Position numbers and translations under genes: made by a program | The notes under the pieces: generated by a model | The model's input: only the letters and a program-made list of their open reading frames with translations | Database searches by the model: none | Told to the model about the DNA's origin: nothing | Origin: Bilabrum cf. latius | Lineage: Eukaryota > Bigyra: Bicosoecida > Bigyra > Bicosoecida | NCBI GenBank assembly: GCA_965178125.1 | Contig: OZ237741.1 | Location: 496,001-560,000, forward strand | DNA length: 64,000 nt | Reading direction: 5' to 3' | Part shown: positions 46,907 to 58,835 of the stretch, piece by piece | Layout of the letters: every line of letters begins with the position of its first letter | How positions within the stretch are numbered: the stretch's first letter is position 1

Positions 46907-49198
46907 TCAGACGGCGTCCCAGATCTCGCAATACAAGTCGATAATGTCTCCCAATCGCATAGGCCTGGGCAGCGTGTAGGTCCGCTGCAACTTAGCCAGC
47001 TCCTCCACGATTTCGTCGATGTCGTCGTCCGATAGCGGCGGGGCGTCGGGTTCCTGCGTCAAGGGTCGGATGAGCCAGGCAGACCGAGTGGCGTGCCAGT
47101 TCAGCAAGCCGGCGTTGAAGAAGCCACCCTTCGTGCCATGCGGGTACCAAGGATCCCTCACGGCCCCGATTGCCTGCTGCGCGAGCTCCAACGATGCAAT
47201 CTTCATCTGCGGGGGCACAACCGTGCTCGGCTTCTTCGCCTTCCCAGCATCGCCACCCTCCCCCGCCTTGTCCCCGTCTGCCACGGGGCTCCCAGGGGCG
47301 ACCCCCTTGGGCGCCCCCGGCGCTGTCGTAACCGCAACGGGCCCTCCCCCGAAGTTGTATCCGTCGTCCGCTTGCTGGGAGGCCAGCTCCACGATCTGCC
47401 CCTGCCCCGTGCCCGTGAAGGATCCCCAAGTACCCCGCATCGTGCGGTAGAAAGCCCTCTCGTCCTCCTCCGCGCTCTCCGCGCCTTTGGCCAGGGCTGC
47501 CGCTTTGGCCATGGTCCAATCGCCCGCCTCCTTCCCGCTGTAGACACCCCCCTTGTGCGCAGCCTCGCTCCCCCCGGCACCCGCACCTGCGCCGCTGCCA
47601 CCCGCCTTGCTCTTCCCAGCGCCCGCGCCCGCGCCGGCCTCCAGCTCTGCGTCGTCCTCGCTATCCGCGTCAGCCACTGCCGCAACCAGCGGCATGCCTC
47701 GCTCGATCCCGGCCAGCGCTGCCAGCATGAGCTGCCTCACCATGCGCCGGTCGCCCGCAGGCTCGATGGCCGGCCTCGCCAGGGCGGCGGGAAGGACCGG
47801 AAGCACGGGGGAGAGGCCGTCTCCGTGCTCCGTCCAGAACTTCACCAAGTCGTCCCTGAAGTACTTGGCTGGCGTGCCCGCTGCAGCAGCGTCCCCATCG
47901 TTCCCTTCTCCAGACTCGGCCGGCTTGGCACCGATGGCTGGCTCGATGGCACGCGCTGCCACCACGACGGGGTCCTGGGGCTCTAGCTTCACGCAGCAGA
48001 TGGCGTGCAGGGGCGTGTGCACCAGCACCGGCCCGCTATCAAACCCGTCTCCCCCGAGCGAGTGGTCGCACAGCTCTTCCACCACGTGCTCCATGAGCTC
48101 GGCGTCCTGCTGGGCGAGCTGCTGGACGTCCACACCCAGCACGAGGCCAAGGGCCCTGGCAGCGTCCACCGAAAGCTCCTCCCCCACCGAATCCGTGATG
48201 TCCACCTGGCTGTCCACGCGCTCCACCCAGGGAACAGCCATGCCTTGGTCGCAAATCTCCCTGGCCAGGGGCACCCCCCCTGGCTCCAAGTCGCTGGGGT
48301 GCACACGGTGCCCGTTCCGCTCGTACAGGACCGCATGGAGCCTGGCTCTAAGGTCAAACACGCCAGACGCGGCGTTCCGAAACAAGAGCATGGTGCCCCG
48401 TGGCCTTGTCAGGCTGAGCAGGAGCTGCGCGCAGCTGAGCTCCTGCGCCTTCCTGAGCGGCCCCGGCTGCCACGTCTCAGCTGCCACTTTGAGCGCGGGC
48501 GCACTTGCTCCGTTGCCCGCTTTCTCGGCATCTTTCTAATCGCCCTTAGGACCACCCCCTCCCTCCCCGCTATCGTCTTCTTCCCCGGTCGCGGCGTCGG
48601 GCACGAAGCACCTCGACAGACGCCAGAGCGACGAGTGCACGAGGTCGAACCGACCCAGCGCGCTGGCAGGGTCACCCCCTGGAGAGGCGGAGGAAGAGGG
48701 CGCCGCGTCTCCGGCCCGCGAGCCGGTAGCGCTCGAATCCGCTCCTTCAGATCCAGGCGACCCCCAGTCCTCCGGCAGCTCCGGCAGCTTGCCGTCCCAG
48801 CTCTCAAACGCCTTTTGCACTACGACCACGCAGTCTGCCAAATCTGGATTCTTCTGCATCATTTTCTGATAAATCCGGGCTCCACTCACGACTACGTATC
48901 GCAGGTTGGGCCGACGCGACCTGAGTAGCCGAGCAATCTTGGCATCGTACTCGGGGCTGCCATTTTCAATCGCCAACACCCACAGGGGGTCTCCGCCATC
49001 CTTCATCTGCTGTACCTTGGACCTAAACCATTCCAGCTGAGCATAGTAGGCTGCGGAGCGACGAAAAGCATGAAAATCTATCCACGACATGAGCGACAAG
49101 CACGCAATGACCGCAGTTGCAACAAGCAGTGCCCCCCCCAACACATGGCCGCGTGCGATACAAGACGGACATTTGCAGGAGCACATCGTCCATACCAT
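46907..49198 (-). CDS. Membrane protein: methyltransferase-like core, DUF4050-like C-terminus
   Basis: 763 residues from the ATG at 49198 to TGA 46907-46909, with a TAG at 48536 joining two halves. An N-terminal helix (ALLVATAVIACLSLMSW) suggests a membrane anchor. LWVLAIENGSPEYDAKIARL, then FDLVHSSLWRL, then LLLSLTRPRGTMLLFRN follow the strand order of class I SAM-dependent methyltransferases, but no clear GxGxG is seen. The C-terminus LLNWHATRSAWL and MRLGDIIDLYCEIWDA resembles the conserved end of DUF4050/Gag1-clamp proteins of plants and fungi. The middle is Gly/Ala-rich. It is convergent with the TTC5-like gene, ends 94 bp apart. The first assignment is weak, the second moderate. Confidence 0.5.
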
Positions 49199-49532
49199 GG
49201 TGATAGATAGTATGATGCCTGCAACTACGGTGCTCAGGCAACATTAAGTCATGCGGACGGACGCCGCGGCGAAGTGGCCTGCTCACATGATACTTGCAAA
49301 TTTGTTGACACGGGCACCTCCGGTGGCTTTGGCGGCTCGCCGGGAGAAGGTACAGTAGACATGGACAAAATTAAACCAAACCTTCCAAAAAGGATGTGAT
49401 AAGCACCCTCTTGGAAGCAGTATCTTTGAATTTACAGCGCCGTGATCCACCAATTCGAGACTGGTTTTTGTTTGTAAGGTGTAGTTGCAGTCGCAACAAT
49501 AAATTTATCACAATTGCTCCATGTTTTAGACT

Positions 49533-50421
49533 ATGATTGGCGTTCTGTTCGCATCCTTCCTATTTGCTGTAAATGGATAGAGCGATGAGCGCAAAGCTGT
49601 CGAAGAACCGTCCAGGTTTGAGCTTGTTGTGCGTCACGCTGTCGCCGGCTCGTTTTATGATAGGGCAACTGGCGACCTGCGCAAATCCAGTGCGGGCTGG
49701 ACCGCGTCAATTGGCAAAGCTAGCTTAGATGTTGCGCAGCTGGAGCAGCTGGCAGCGGCTGTGTAGCATGGAGGCTATTATCGCACTGAAGCTTTCGTCC
49801 GAGACAGGAACACCGGCGAAACACTGTCGCCAACAGTCCGGGGCTCGACAAGCGCGGTGAGACGAGATTATATGCTTGTACGGCACTCGTAAGTACTGAA
49901 TGCCTGCCGGCAGCCATCTACTGCTCCTCTGCCTACTTTGCGACGCACCTCACTTGCCGCAGTGCCTCCTCGCGGCATCGGATTTCTAGCACGAGCTGGG
50001 CATTCACGTGGTAGAGGGAGACTTGCAGGCTGTGGAGGTACGGCTTCCCAAGCAGGCCGGGGAGGTGGTGTGCGATGAATCGGTACGCACTAGGCTGTCG
50101 GGGCTGCTCCGCAAAGCGGCTGCCGCAGGAAAATCCGCCCCGCTCGGGAACAAGATCAAGGTTTACGAGCCGAAAGAAGGAAGAACTCTGAAGATTGCGG
50201 AGCCAGGGGCAGCGCAGGCCTATCTTGGGCAGAAGGCACACGCAGCCGCTGCCAAGGAGGACGGGCGGGAGCTGACGGACGAAGAGAAGGCAAAGCAGCA
50301 GCCCCAGGGATTGATGGCATACGCGCCATACGTTATGCCAGCCCTGGTGATCTACATGTGCCTCTCCAGATTTACTGATGATGCCAGCGGTGGAAAGGGT
50401 GGCAAGCCTGCAGCAAAATAA
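49533..50421 (+). CDS. EMC10: ER membrane protein complex subunit 10
   Basis: Two exons, 49533-49856 and 49963-50421, 260 residues, close to the 262 of human EMC10. It has a signal peptide (MIGVLFASFLFAVNG), a luminal domain (FELVVRHAVAGSFYD, LEQLAAAV-x-HGGYYRTEAF), then STSA|CLLAASDF across the intron (GTGAGA...GCCGCAG, phase 0). It ends with a single C-terminal helix (YAPYVMPALVIYMCL) and a Gly/Lys tail, closed by TAA. Three TAG codons are in frame: directly after the signal peptide, before HGGYY, and after AASDF at 49987. EMC10 is a luminal subunit of the EMC insertase. The overall length, topology and CLLA-S motif make this a good match. Confidence 0.85.
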
Positions 50422-51121
50422 GTGATTACATGAAGGCTTCTCTCTGGCATGAATTATCACGACAAAGATTAGAGGACAAGACTTGTTATGGGTATATATT
50501 AATATCTTCGAACAAATCGCGGCTAAGCGCTGCTGCATCAGCCTCTTCTTGGCGGCTTGGCCCTGCTTATTCGAACTTCCTTGAACACCACGTGTCTTCG
50601 CACAATGGGGTCATATTTCTTGAAGGCTAACTTGTGCTAGATGGAGGTAGGATTCTTCCTAGACACGTAGAAGAAACTGCGGTGAGCAAACACTAGTGTG
50701 CAGTATTGGAAGTGGTAGTTGCCCTGATTGCCTGAACGGGTCCATCCAGCCCGCCAGCCGCTCACCCAGTGTTGGCAGTAGATACAAGCTTAATCATGAG
50801 CTTCTTGACCTTAGATTTCGCCATGACGTGGCGAATGCGGGACGGCTGCAGCGCATTTGTCTGGTCTGGTATTCGCAACAGAAACAACTCCTTACTATAT
50901 GCTCTTGACGCGACTGGCGACACCGGGCGAGCAACCCAGTCGCCAGCGACCGCGATTCGACCGGGACAAACAGCAAAACTTGTCAAACATAGAAGTAGCC
51001 AGACCACGCGTGGTGGCATGCCAGTTGACACAGCCAGGAGAGGCCCTGATGCACGGCCACCACCAGAAGCCACTGAGGCACGAAGGCCTGGCCCCTCTTC
51101 ATCGATTTCACCCAGCTGGCT
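50422..51121. other. Intergenic; start of the GH43 duplicated block
   Basis: 50422-50905 shows nothing recognisable. From about 50906 the sequence is the 3' flank of the GH43 fragment and is repeated at 61461. Confidence 0.4.
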
Positions 51122-51534
51122 TCAGTAGCGTACATCCACAGTATCCTGCCAGCGACTGATCGACTCGATCGACCCGTTCGGGGTGAATGACAGCGGCGCC
51201 ATGTAGCTGAAATCGTGAGCCTTAATCCGGTCAGGTGCGCTCTACCACCTGTCCCCGAACAGCACCCAGTCACTCCCAGTGTGCCAAATAGTGCCCGTCT
51301 GTGCCATCCAAATACTGGATCCATTCCCTGGGTATCTAGCGATCTGACCCCTGTACTCGTAGTCCCCCATCGGAGACTCAGACGTGTACACCTCCACGCC
51401 CGTGCCGGCACCGCAGAAACAGCAGCACTGCCCGATTATGACGTAGTACAGCCCCCCACGCTTGAACATAGCGACTCCTTCTAGGTTCCCAGGTCCGATG
51501 GTTGGAGACACGGCGGCAGGAGCTGCTGGTCCTA
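50906..51534. repeat. ~630-bp duplicated block, copy 1 (partner 61461-62089)
   Basis: Roughly 95 percent identical to 61461-62089 in the same orientation. It covers the 3' coding part of a GH43-like gene on the minus strand plus about 215 bp of 3' flank. In copy 1 the homology continues into further GH43 sequence beyond 51534; copy 2 is cut off there. Confidence 0.95.
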
Positions 51535-51597
51535 GCAGGTCCGGGGTCAGCTTCTGGACGTGATTCACGTGAGTCGTCTCGTGGGTGAACGCGACGT
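51122..51597 (-). pseudogene. GH43-like glycosidase, 3' part
   Basis: The minus-strand frame reads YVAFTHETTHVNHVQKLTPD, then GPGNLEGVAMFKRGGLYYV, the cysteine cluster GQCCCFCGAGTGVEVYTSES, and GDRW-TAG-SAPDRIKAHDFSY, closing at TGA 51122-51124. This is the second half of a GH43 beta-propeller of the galactanase-like subgroup. Just upstream, near 51597, the expected DDDG-x-GY strand is out of frame by one base in a G-run, after what looks like an intron acceptor (CTTTGCAG). It is therefore probably a broken or incomplete gene. The TAG sits where family members usually have glutamine, as far as I recall. Confidence 0.6.
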
Positions 51598-52770
51598 ACC
51601 CTCCCCATCATCGTCTGCAAAGTACACAGAAAAGGATACGTGTATACGATATGGGCTCGTGATAGCGGATGCGCACTGGTGTGTTTACCTGTGTTTAGGG
51701 TAGGTGGTTGCACTTTTTCCCCTGGCAATCTCACGATGGCTACACGGGCCAGGCCACGGCAATCCACTGCAGCGCCATGACTGAGCAGTACTTTATTACA
51801 GTTATTGGAATTGTATCGCGCCGTGTATCCTAGAGTGACATGGTCGAATAGCCTGTAGTCAATAAGTAGTCGGTGTGGCTTCGATTCATCCTCAAGGAGA
51901 GCTTGAGGATGCAATCAGGACCGACACTCCCCTCCTCTGCGCATACCGACACAGCTACTCGAATCGAAACCCACGAAGCAAGCCGCTTCCAGGAGATCGT
52001 CTGCGGTAGCGCCGTTTCAGCTATTTGTGCTATCGATCACATCTCGCGGACAGCGGAAGAGTTGAGATTGAGATGGTTGCGGCATCGTGGTAATGGTGGT
52101 GCATCGAATCACTGGGCGCGGCGCCGACCAGGTTCCGCTACTCCGCGATTTTAATACGGAATTTGAAACGAGCTGGCAGGCCAGGACGATTCAGCTGATA
52201 CAGCTTCTGAGCGGTCCCACCCCAAGCCCCTCGCAACATCTAGCCTCGTACGTGAGATGATGCATCTTACTAGTACTCCATATACCACGCGTTCTGATGC
52301 CGTTTGGCAATCGTATCGTTGGTCCATGGACGCCAACTGGTGGACTGCAGTGAAGAGCCAGGACGCATCTACACTTCCCGCAAGACTTGTCGGTATAGCC
52401 TAGCGCCACGAATCAAACACGACCCACCAAATGTTTCATGGCAGTTGCACACTGCCAGCTCCAAGCATGGTATCCTGCGAGTGCCGCCAGGCTTGTTCCT
52501 TCACTGCTCCGACTCGATGTTGCTCCATTCACTTGAGTCATGCCCTTCGAAGCATCGCAGCTGGAAAAACCGCATATTAACAAAAAAATGCCTTCAACGT
52601 TTGGCGCGAAGGCATGCCTGTGAGGATAACGATTGGACTGTGAATCGCGCGCAGCGGCGTACACCCGTCTTATCTCGCGCACCTGACAGCATTGCTAGGC
52701 AAAGCCATGCATCAAAACCGTATGTTGTGAATCCTCTCTATTTGCTTGTCGCAGCATCCTTGCGGCGGCC
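51598..52770. other. Intergenic stretch
   Basis: Possible earlier GH43 exons on the minus strand (a donor-like CACAG|GTAAAC near 51690), but no recognisable domain upstream. The plus-strand side just before 52771 (from about 52695) stays in frame with the FG-GAP gene through a TAG and reads as a hydrophobic leader (SILAAAMVAAPTAFA), so the true start of that gene may lie here. Confidence 0.35.
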
Positions 52771-55218
52771 ATGGTGGCTGCCCCAACTGCATTCGCTGCG
52801 AGCGGGTCCAACGCGTCTCTAGCTCGAAGGCCGGACCTCGAAACGGCTGTGGCAGCAGAGCGCTCTTTGATGCAAGTGCTGAGTACGACAGTAGCTAACT
52901 TTACTGTCAAATCTCACCAGAAGATCTCCAATACGGAAGGCGGCTTCACCGGCGAGCTGATCAGTGGTGACGAGTTCGGATCTTCCGTGGCATCCCTGGG
53001 CGACCTGGACGGAGATGGCACCACCGACCTCGCAGTGGGGGCAGCCTACCATGGTGATGGATTCATCAACCGCGGGGCAACTTGGATCCTCTTCTTGAAC
53101 ACCAACGGCACCGTCAAGTCTCACCAGAAGATCTCCAATACGGAAGGCGGCTTCACCGGCGAGCTGGACAGAACTGACTACTTCGGATCTTCCGTGGCAT
53201 CCCTGGGCGACCTGGACGGAGATGGCACCACCGCCCTCGCAGTGGGGGCAATGGGTGGTGGTGATGGAGGGCCTATGCGCGGGGCAACTTGGATCCTCTT
53301 CTTGAACACCAACGGCACCGTCAAGTCCCACCAGAAGATCTCCAATACGGAAGGCGGCTTCACCGGCGAGCTGGACGATTATGACTAGTTCGGATCTTCC
53401 GTGGCATCCCTGGGCGACCTGGACGGAGATGGCACCACCGCCCTCGCAGTGGGGGCACGCCAAGATGATGATGCGTAGAGTGCCAGCGGGGCAACTTGGA
53501 TCCTCTTCTTGAACACCAACGGCACCGTCAAGTCCCACCAGAAGATCTCCAATACGGAAGGCGGCTTCACCGGCGAGCTGGACAGAAATGACTACTTCGG
53601 ATCTTCCGTGGCATCCCTGGGCGACCTGGATGGAGATGGCACCACCGCCCTCGCAGTGGGGGCAATCGGTGATATTGATGGTGGAAACAATATGCGCGGG
53701 GCAACTTGGATCCTCTTCTTGAACACCAACGGCACCGTCAAGTCCCACCAGAAGATCTCCAATACGGAAGGCGGCTTCACCGGCGAGCTGGACGATTATG
53801 ACTAGTTCGGATCTTCCGTGGCATCCCTGGGCGACCTGGATGGAGATGGCACCACCGACCTCGCAGTGGGGGCAACTCGAGATGATGATGGACGGGACGA
53901 TCGCGGGGCAACTTGGATCCTCTTCTTGAACACCAACGGCACCGTCAAGTCCCACCAGAAGATCTCCAATACGGAAGGCGGCTTCACCGGCGAGCTGGAC
54001 GATTATGACTACTTCGGATCTTCCGTGGCATCCCTGGGCGACCTGGATGGAGATGGCACCACCGCCCTCGCAGTGGGGGCACGCCAAGATAATGATGGGG
54101 GGGATAAGAGTGGGGCTACTTGGATCCTGTTTAATGACGTAGTATTGCCGTCGCCGTCGCCGTCGCCCACCCCAAGCAGCAGTCCGACCCCGAGTAGCAG
54201 CCCCAGCACCTCGCCCACGCCGAGCACCACCAGCAGTCCCAGCACCTCGCCCACGCCGAGCACCACAAGCAGTCCCAGCACCTCGCCCACGCCGAGCACC
54301 ACAAGCAGTCCCAGCACCTCGCCCACGCCGAGCACCACCAGCAGTCCCAGCACCTCGCCCACGCCGAGCATCGCCAGCACCGATAGTGTCACGGGATTGA
54401 CATGCAGTGACGGCGAGACCAACTTCCAGGAGACCGATATTGACTGCGGGGACGCGTCTGCTGGTGACTGTCCCTTGTGCTCCCAGGGCAGGACCTGCAT
54501 TGTCACAGCCAACTGCGCAAGTGGACTCGTGTGCTCGGCCAGCAGCAACACGTGCACTGCTCCTATGAGGCCCAGGGGCAGGCGCATCACGGTGTCCAGG
54601 ACCAAGGTGTCGAGCGTGACCACGCCCATCTTCCAGTCGAACCTTCTGGCTCCCTTCGTCACGGCGATCGGGGATGTCGCCAGAAGTGATGATGTAGTCA
54701 TCGACCGGCTGACCACGTCTTCGACCAGCAGGGGCCGCTCCCTTCAGGCCTCGGGCTCAGAGGAAAATGGCGTTTCCGCCACCGAGCTGGACTTCACCGT
54801 AACAATTCCGCTGGAGCGCACCGACGTGGATCAGACGAGGCAGGACATCCTGGCCTTCCTGCGGGGCATTATGACCACGTCCGAAGATGATACGCTGGTG
54901 GAGGTGCTCAGAATGGCTGCGCCCGCCGAGATGGCCCCGCTACTGGCGGTTGATACGACCAGTATTGCCGTGGAGGTCACTGTACAAGAAGAGGACCTGC
55001 AAGTGGAGGAGGCTGTAGCTCCTTCTACGGACGAAGATGACGACGAGGGAGGGGCCAGCATGGTCATCATCATCGTGGTGGTGGTCGTCGTCATTGCCGT
55101 CATTGTGGGAGCAGTCACCTACTTCTTCAAGTGCAGGAACACCAAGCCAGGGATTGCCAAGAAGGACGACAAGGCGGTCGATGCGAAGGAAGAGCATCAG
55201 GTAGCCGAGGCCGTGTGA
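52771..55218 (+). CDS. FG-GAP repeat surface protein with C-terminal transmembrane helix
   Basis: 815 residues from the ATG at 52771 to TGA. Six almost identical FG-GAP units of about 69 residues (FGSSVASLGDLDGDGTT, then GATWILFLNTNGTVKSHQ) span 52915-54140, resembling integrin-alpha-type beta-propeller blades with calcium-binding DxDGDG loops. TAGs at 53386 and 53803 fall exactly where other copies have TAC (Tyr) or GAG (Glu) before FGSS, and a third lies near 53477. A Ser/Pro/Thr stalk with a 36-bp repeat (54200-54370) follows, then a Cys-rich module (CSDGETNFQETDIDCGD), and a TM helix (MVIIIVVVVVVIAVIVG) with a short charged cytoplasmic tail. Likely an adhesion or cell-wall-contact protein. 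Confidence 0.8.
54177..54372 (+). repeat. 36-bp Ser/Pro/Thr stalk repeats
   Basis: About five copies of a 36-bp unit (AGCACCTCGCCCACGCCGAG core) encoding SPSTSPTPSTTS, preceded by SP-rich codons. It forms the extracellular stalk of the FG-GAP protein and is likely O-glycosylated by analogy. Confidence 0.9.
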
Positions 55219-55503
55219 ATTGGCCTTAGCCAAAACTCGAAACCCCGCTGCTCGGAAGAAGGTGGCGCTGGTCATCAGTGCTGCCCCGCAAACACGCTTG
55301 GTGCATCGGGCATTTCGTTATACGCCACACCACATGGAATGGGCCGTACGGGGAGGCGCTGGTGGCGACGGAGTACCGTCGGAAGGTTCTGTTTCAAATT
55401 GGGAGTCGGAGCGCGCGGAGAGTTCCGGTTTGATCGGACCGTGGAGATCCGTCGGTTGTAACTTGCCGCGATACTTTCGTCACACCAAATTTGGCAAGCA
55501 ACG

Positions 55504-57311
55504 ATGCGCAACAGTTTCAAAATATCCATGCACCGGACTAGAAAGAGAAAGCGAGCGGCCCCAGCAGACCGTCTAGGTCGAGTTGTTCGATCAACTCGCC
55601 TGGGGAAAGCGTGGGAGGATGCCAACGTGCTTGCACACAGTATCAGGACGGCGCTGCACGAAGAAGTTCAAACGGTGTGCGATGCCAAAGCGATTAGTGC
55701 ACCTGTTTCAGACAAAGCACTGCCCGGTTTTCTTGAGGGTGAAAAGTATAGAGACTTTGCATGGCAATTCTGCAAAACTTGGAGGGAAAAATCTATTTCG
55801 GGGACGAACTGGGGGGTGCAGGCACGGCTTCGTGAGATGGCTGCGACTTCCGCGGATAGCATAGTACCGAACCCTTCGACCCTGTACAGGTGGAGAGACA
55901 AATTCAATGAGGCACGGCTTTATGGATATTGTGAGGTGGGGACAAGGAAGCTTTGTTGGCCAGCTGAGGTTCTGTTCGCGGAAACTGTACGACGCCGTGC
56001 AGTTGCACGTCAATCTATGACAATGCGGGAGCGTGGTCAAACACTGGAACGTTTGCTCGTCTGATGCAGGAGGTAGGTGAATCTGTATTGGCTACCCGAA
56101 GAAGGCTTGCCAAGGCCGCTCGCGATGCGAAGGACGAGGCCAGAGCTCTGAAGATCGAGGACCCGAGCAAGTGCCCCGCCGTGCTGATCATGGACAACCT
56201 CGGCATCCACTGCACTGAGATAGCAAAGCGAGTTGCTAAGAAGTACGGAATAAGGCTTGTGTTCCTTCCCGCAGGACTGACTGACCAGATGCAGGTGCTT
56301 GATACGCACATCTTTGCGGCCTTCAAGCGTAAGCTCAGGGCGAGTGTGCGCTCCTTCCAGCGAGCTCTGCGCAAGGTCAACACGAGGAGGATCCGCAAGC
56401 TACAGGCCAAGTACCAAGGTGCTCCAGTTCCAGAGAGTGAAAAGCCTCCTCGAGTGAATCTTGACGAGTCGCTAGCCCCAGCCATCGTGTACGAGGCCTG
56501 CCACGGCGCAATCCTGAACAGCACCAACGCGAGCAAGGGGTTCGAGGACAACGGCCAGTTCCCGCTTGACCCGACCAAGCTGATCAGCCCTGCAGACTGG
56601 ATCCACCTACAGGAGAAAAAGGTGCTGCCGACCCAGGCAGACAGGCTTATTTCTCCAATTCTTTTGCTTGCAAGACGAGAGGCCGGGGCGCAAGCGGCGG
56701 AGGGGGTGGATGTCCTGTCTGCCGATGACATTGTTGGATCCTCGACAGTGCTGAGCGCAGCCGCGTCATCCAGCAGCAGCAGCAGCAGCAGCAGCAGTGC
56801 AGCGGCAGAAGAAGCAGCAGAAAGTGCGTCTGAATTGACGAGCCCCTTTGCTCAAGCTATACTTGGGCTGGAAGTCGACACAGATGATGAGACAGATGAG
56901 GATGAGGACCGACCATCTCAGGCGAAGAGGCCCCGCAGTGGAACTGGAGCCGTCGTTGATCGAATCGTAGGTGGGACTGTGGCAAAGGAAGTCATGCCAA
57001 TCATGGAGAAGGAGATGCTATCCTAGCCGGTGCCTGCATCTGTGGTAGATACCAGGAACAGGTAGGGTGGCTTTGTTGGGGGGGTTCGAGAGCGGCTGCT
57101 ACAGCACCGCGCATTGGCCCCTGGGACGATGCGCTCCGCCTTGGCAAAGGCAGAGACGAAGGCGAAAGCTCTACAGACTGGAGTTACGTTTCTTGAGGCA
57201 TATGTGTCTGCCTACATGGGTGCAGATGCGGCTGCGCCGATCCTCGCGCAGGCACGCCAAGCCATGGACGACATTGATGGAGGCGATCGGGTGAAGGAGG
57301 GAAGACAATGA
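55504..57311 (+). mobile_element. DDE transposase gene (pogo/Tc1-like), probably frameshifted
   Basis: The 5' part (55504-56062) encodes a basic N-terminus (MHRTRKRKRAAPADR) and a helical, DNA-binding-like region with STLYRWRDKFNEARL. The 3' part (from about 55995 in another frame) reads YDNAGAWSNTGTFARLMQE, then CPAVLIMDNLGIHCTEIAK and LPAGLTDQMQVLDTHIFAAF, the DN-x-H and Q-x-LD signature of DDE superfamily transposases. The two parts overlap in different frames, so there is a frameshift or an unrecognised intron near 56000. The 3' frame crosses TAGs at 57024 and about 57063 and ends at TGA 57309-57311. A poly-Ser run and an acidic stretch lie at 56760-56930. No terminal inverted repeats were identified. 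Confidence 0.7.
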
Positions 57312-58020
57312 TAATAGATCAAACATATTTCAATTAATAGACAAACCATATCGTCTAAGGCACCTTAAATATCGATTTGTGAAACTGTTGCACATCGTTG
57401 CTACACTCATCACACAATTGCGGCGCCGCGCAATCCCCCCCAGGGCCCTGCTAAAGCTAATACTTTGAATTCACTGTTTACCCTCTTACTGAGCTGCTCT
57501 GGCGACGAGAGCCGCCGCGATGGATTCGCAAGCGTCGAATTAGCCGGATTGTGTTGATAATGGACTCCGAATCCCTTTTGTCGCCGCGCAAATCTCTGAT
57601 CCGGAACCGGCAAAAACCAGAAAAAAGTGTTGCGTTCCGTTACATCCGACGGATGTGGCGCTGGAATCGTGGCACCTTGTTGGAAGCACGCGCACCAACC
57701 AGCGCAGAAAGAGAGACGCCTGCAGCACAAAGTAACATACACTGAGTGCAGAAGGCGTACAACATAAGTTGAGTTATAGCTGACATCTGAACCTCCTCTT
57801 CGTCGAGGAAGCCACGGGTGGAAAAAATCACCTTCTGAAGTATGCATCTGTACGGTCTTAGCTGAACTCCGAAATCGCCGATTGGGCCCTCCTCGCGGGG
57901 CCTTGTACAAAGTACCAGTGAGCATTTTCGAGTATTTGATGACGTTTATTGATAAATATATGGTTTTATATCATGAATATGTGGTCTAATTTTGCCAGAA
58001 ACGTCTAGAACGCGAGATAT
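57312..58020. other. Intergenic stretch, nothing recognised
   Basis: AT-richer than the neighbours. A minus-strand frame at 57410-57925 is open but shows no domain. Confidence 0.3.
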
Positions 58021-58380
58021 ATGGGCCCAAAGAGAACTGTTTTGGCCTCGACCGCCGTTGGTGAGGCCAGCAAGGTCTCTGAGATTGAGGTCGCGCGGTG
58101 GGCGCAGGACCCGCTCGAGGTGCAGGAGCAGATGCGACGTAGCGATGCGAGGAGTGAGAGAGAAAGAAAGCGGCTAGGGATGCAGACCAGGAGAGGCGGC
58201 GACGCGGGGTGGGCGACGGATGGAAAGGGGGGTGGTGTGGGTGGAGCAGAGAGAGAGGGCGAGGGATGGGGGGGGGGCGGAGCAGAGAGAGAAGGCGATA
58301 GATGGGCGGGGGGGCAAAGCAGGGAGGAGGGGGGGGCGGCGGTTCACCAAGTGGGGAGGAAGCAGTGGAGGAGAAGATGA
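58021..58380 (+). repeat. Dispersed repeat encoding a basic low-complexity protein
   Basis: The plus frame starting MGPKRTVLAS contains KVSEIEVARWAQDPLEVQEQ, matching a degenerate copy at 34108-34195 (EVSEIEVARWA, PLEVKDQ). Conservation at protein level in two places suggests a fragment of a mobile-element ORF. The second half is a G-rich purine tract (58211-58340) of repeated GGGCGGAGCAGAGAGAG type. 58400-58835 shows no gene. Confidence 0.5.
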
Positions 58381-58835
58381 GTGGTGGGGTCATCGGGTTG
58401 ATACGGCGGATACAAAGGGGGAGGCACAGGCCGGGCAGGTGGGGGTTTGGGCATGTGGGGGACGAGTGACTCGGGTCAGGGGGGATCGGATCACCGACCA
58501 CATGCGGATGTGGAAGTTGAGAGGTCACAATTAGACTCGTGCGGCAATCAAGCCGCGTGCTATTCGGGCGCTGAGGGGCAGCGCTCGCCAGTTTTCTTTT
58601 TGGTAACTTTGAGGATGGGCTCTCGGAGGAAACCAACTGCAACCATGTGTGACTGTCTGCGAGATTAGGGTGCTGTGTACAACGTGTGATCTCAGAATCT
58701 GAAGCGAACCTCTTGGGAGTCCCATTGTTCGCCCCATTTCTTGTCTGTTTATGGGATTGAGCCTCCAATTTTCACGCAGTTATTAGATAAAGGGTCAAAT
58801 ATTCATGTCAGCAATTGTTGATACATGTACGGTCG

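Noticed and set aside
53386-53388. UAG = tyrosine, suggested by alignment with TAC
   Set aside because: The same column also holds glutamate, and Tyr does not fit the GH43 motif or the Gln-rich heptads. TAC to TAG is one base change, so the alignment may reflect tolerance.
1613-57311. Mass pseudogenisation as the explanation for the TAGs
   Set aside because: Random decay would also produce TAA, TGA and frameshifts. Only TAG appears in otherwise intact frames, including freshly duplicated repeats and genes with intact catalytic motifs.
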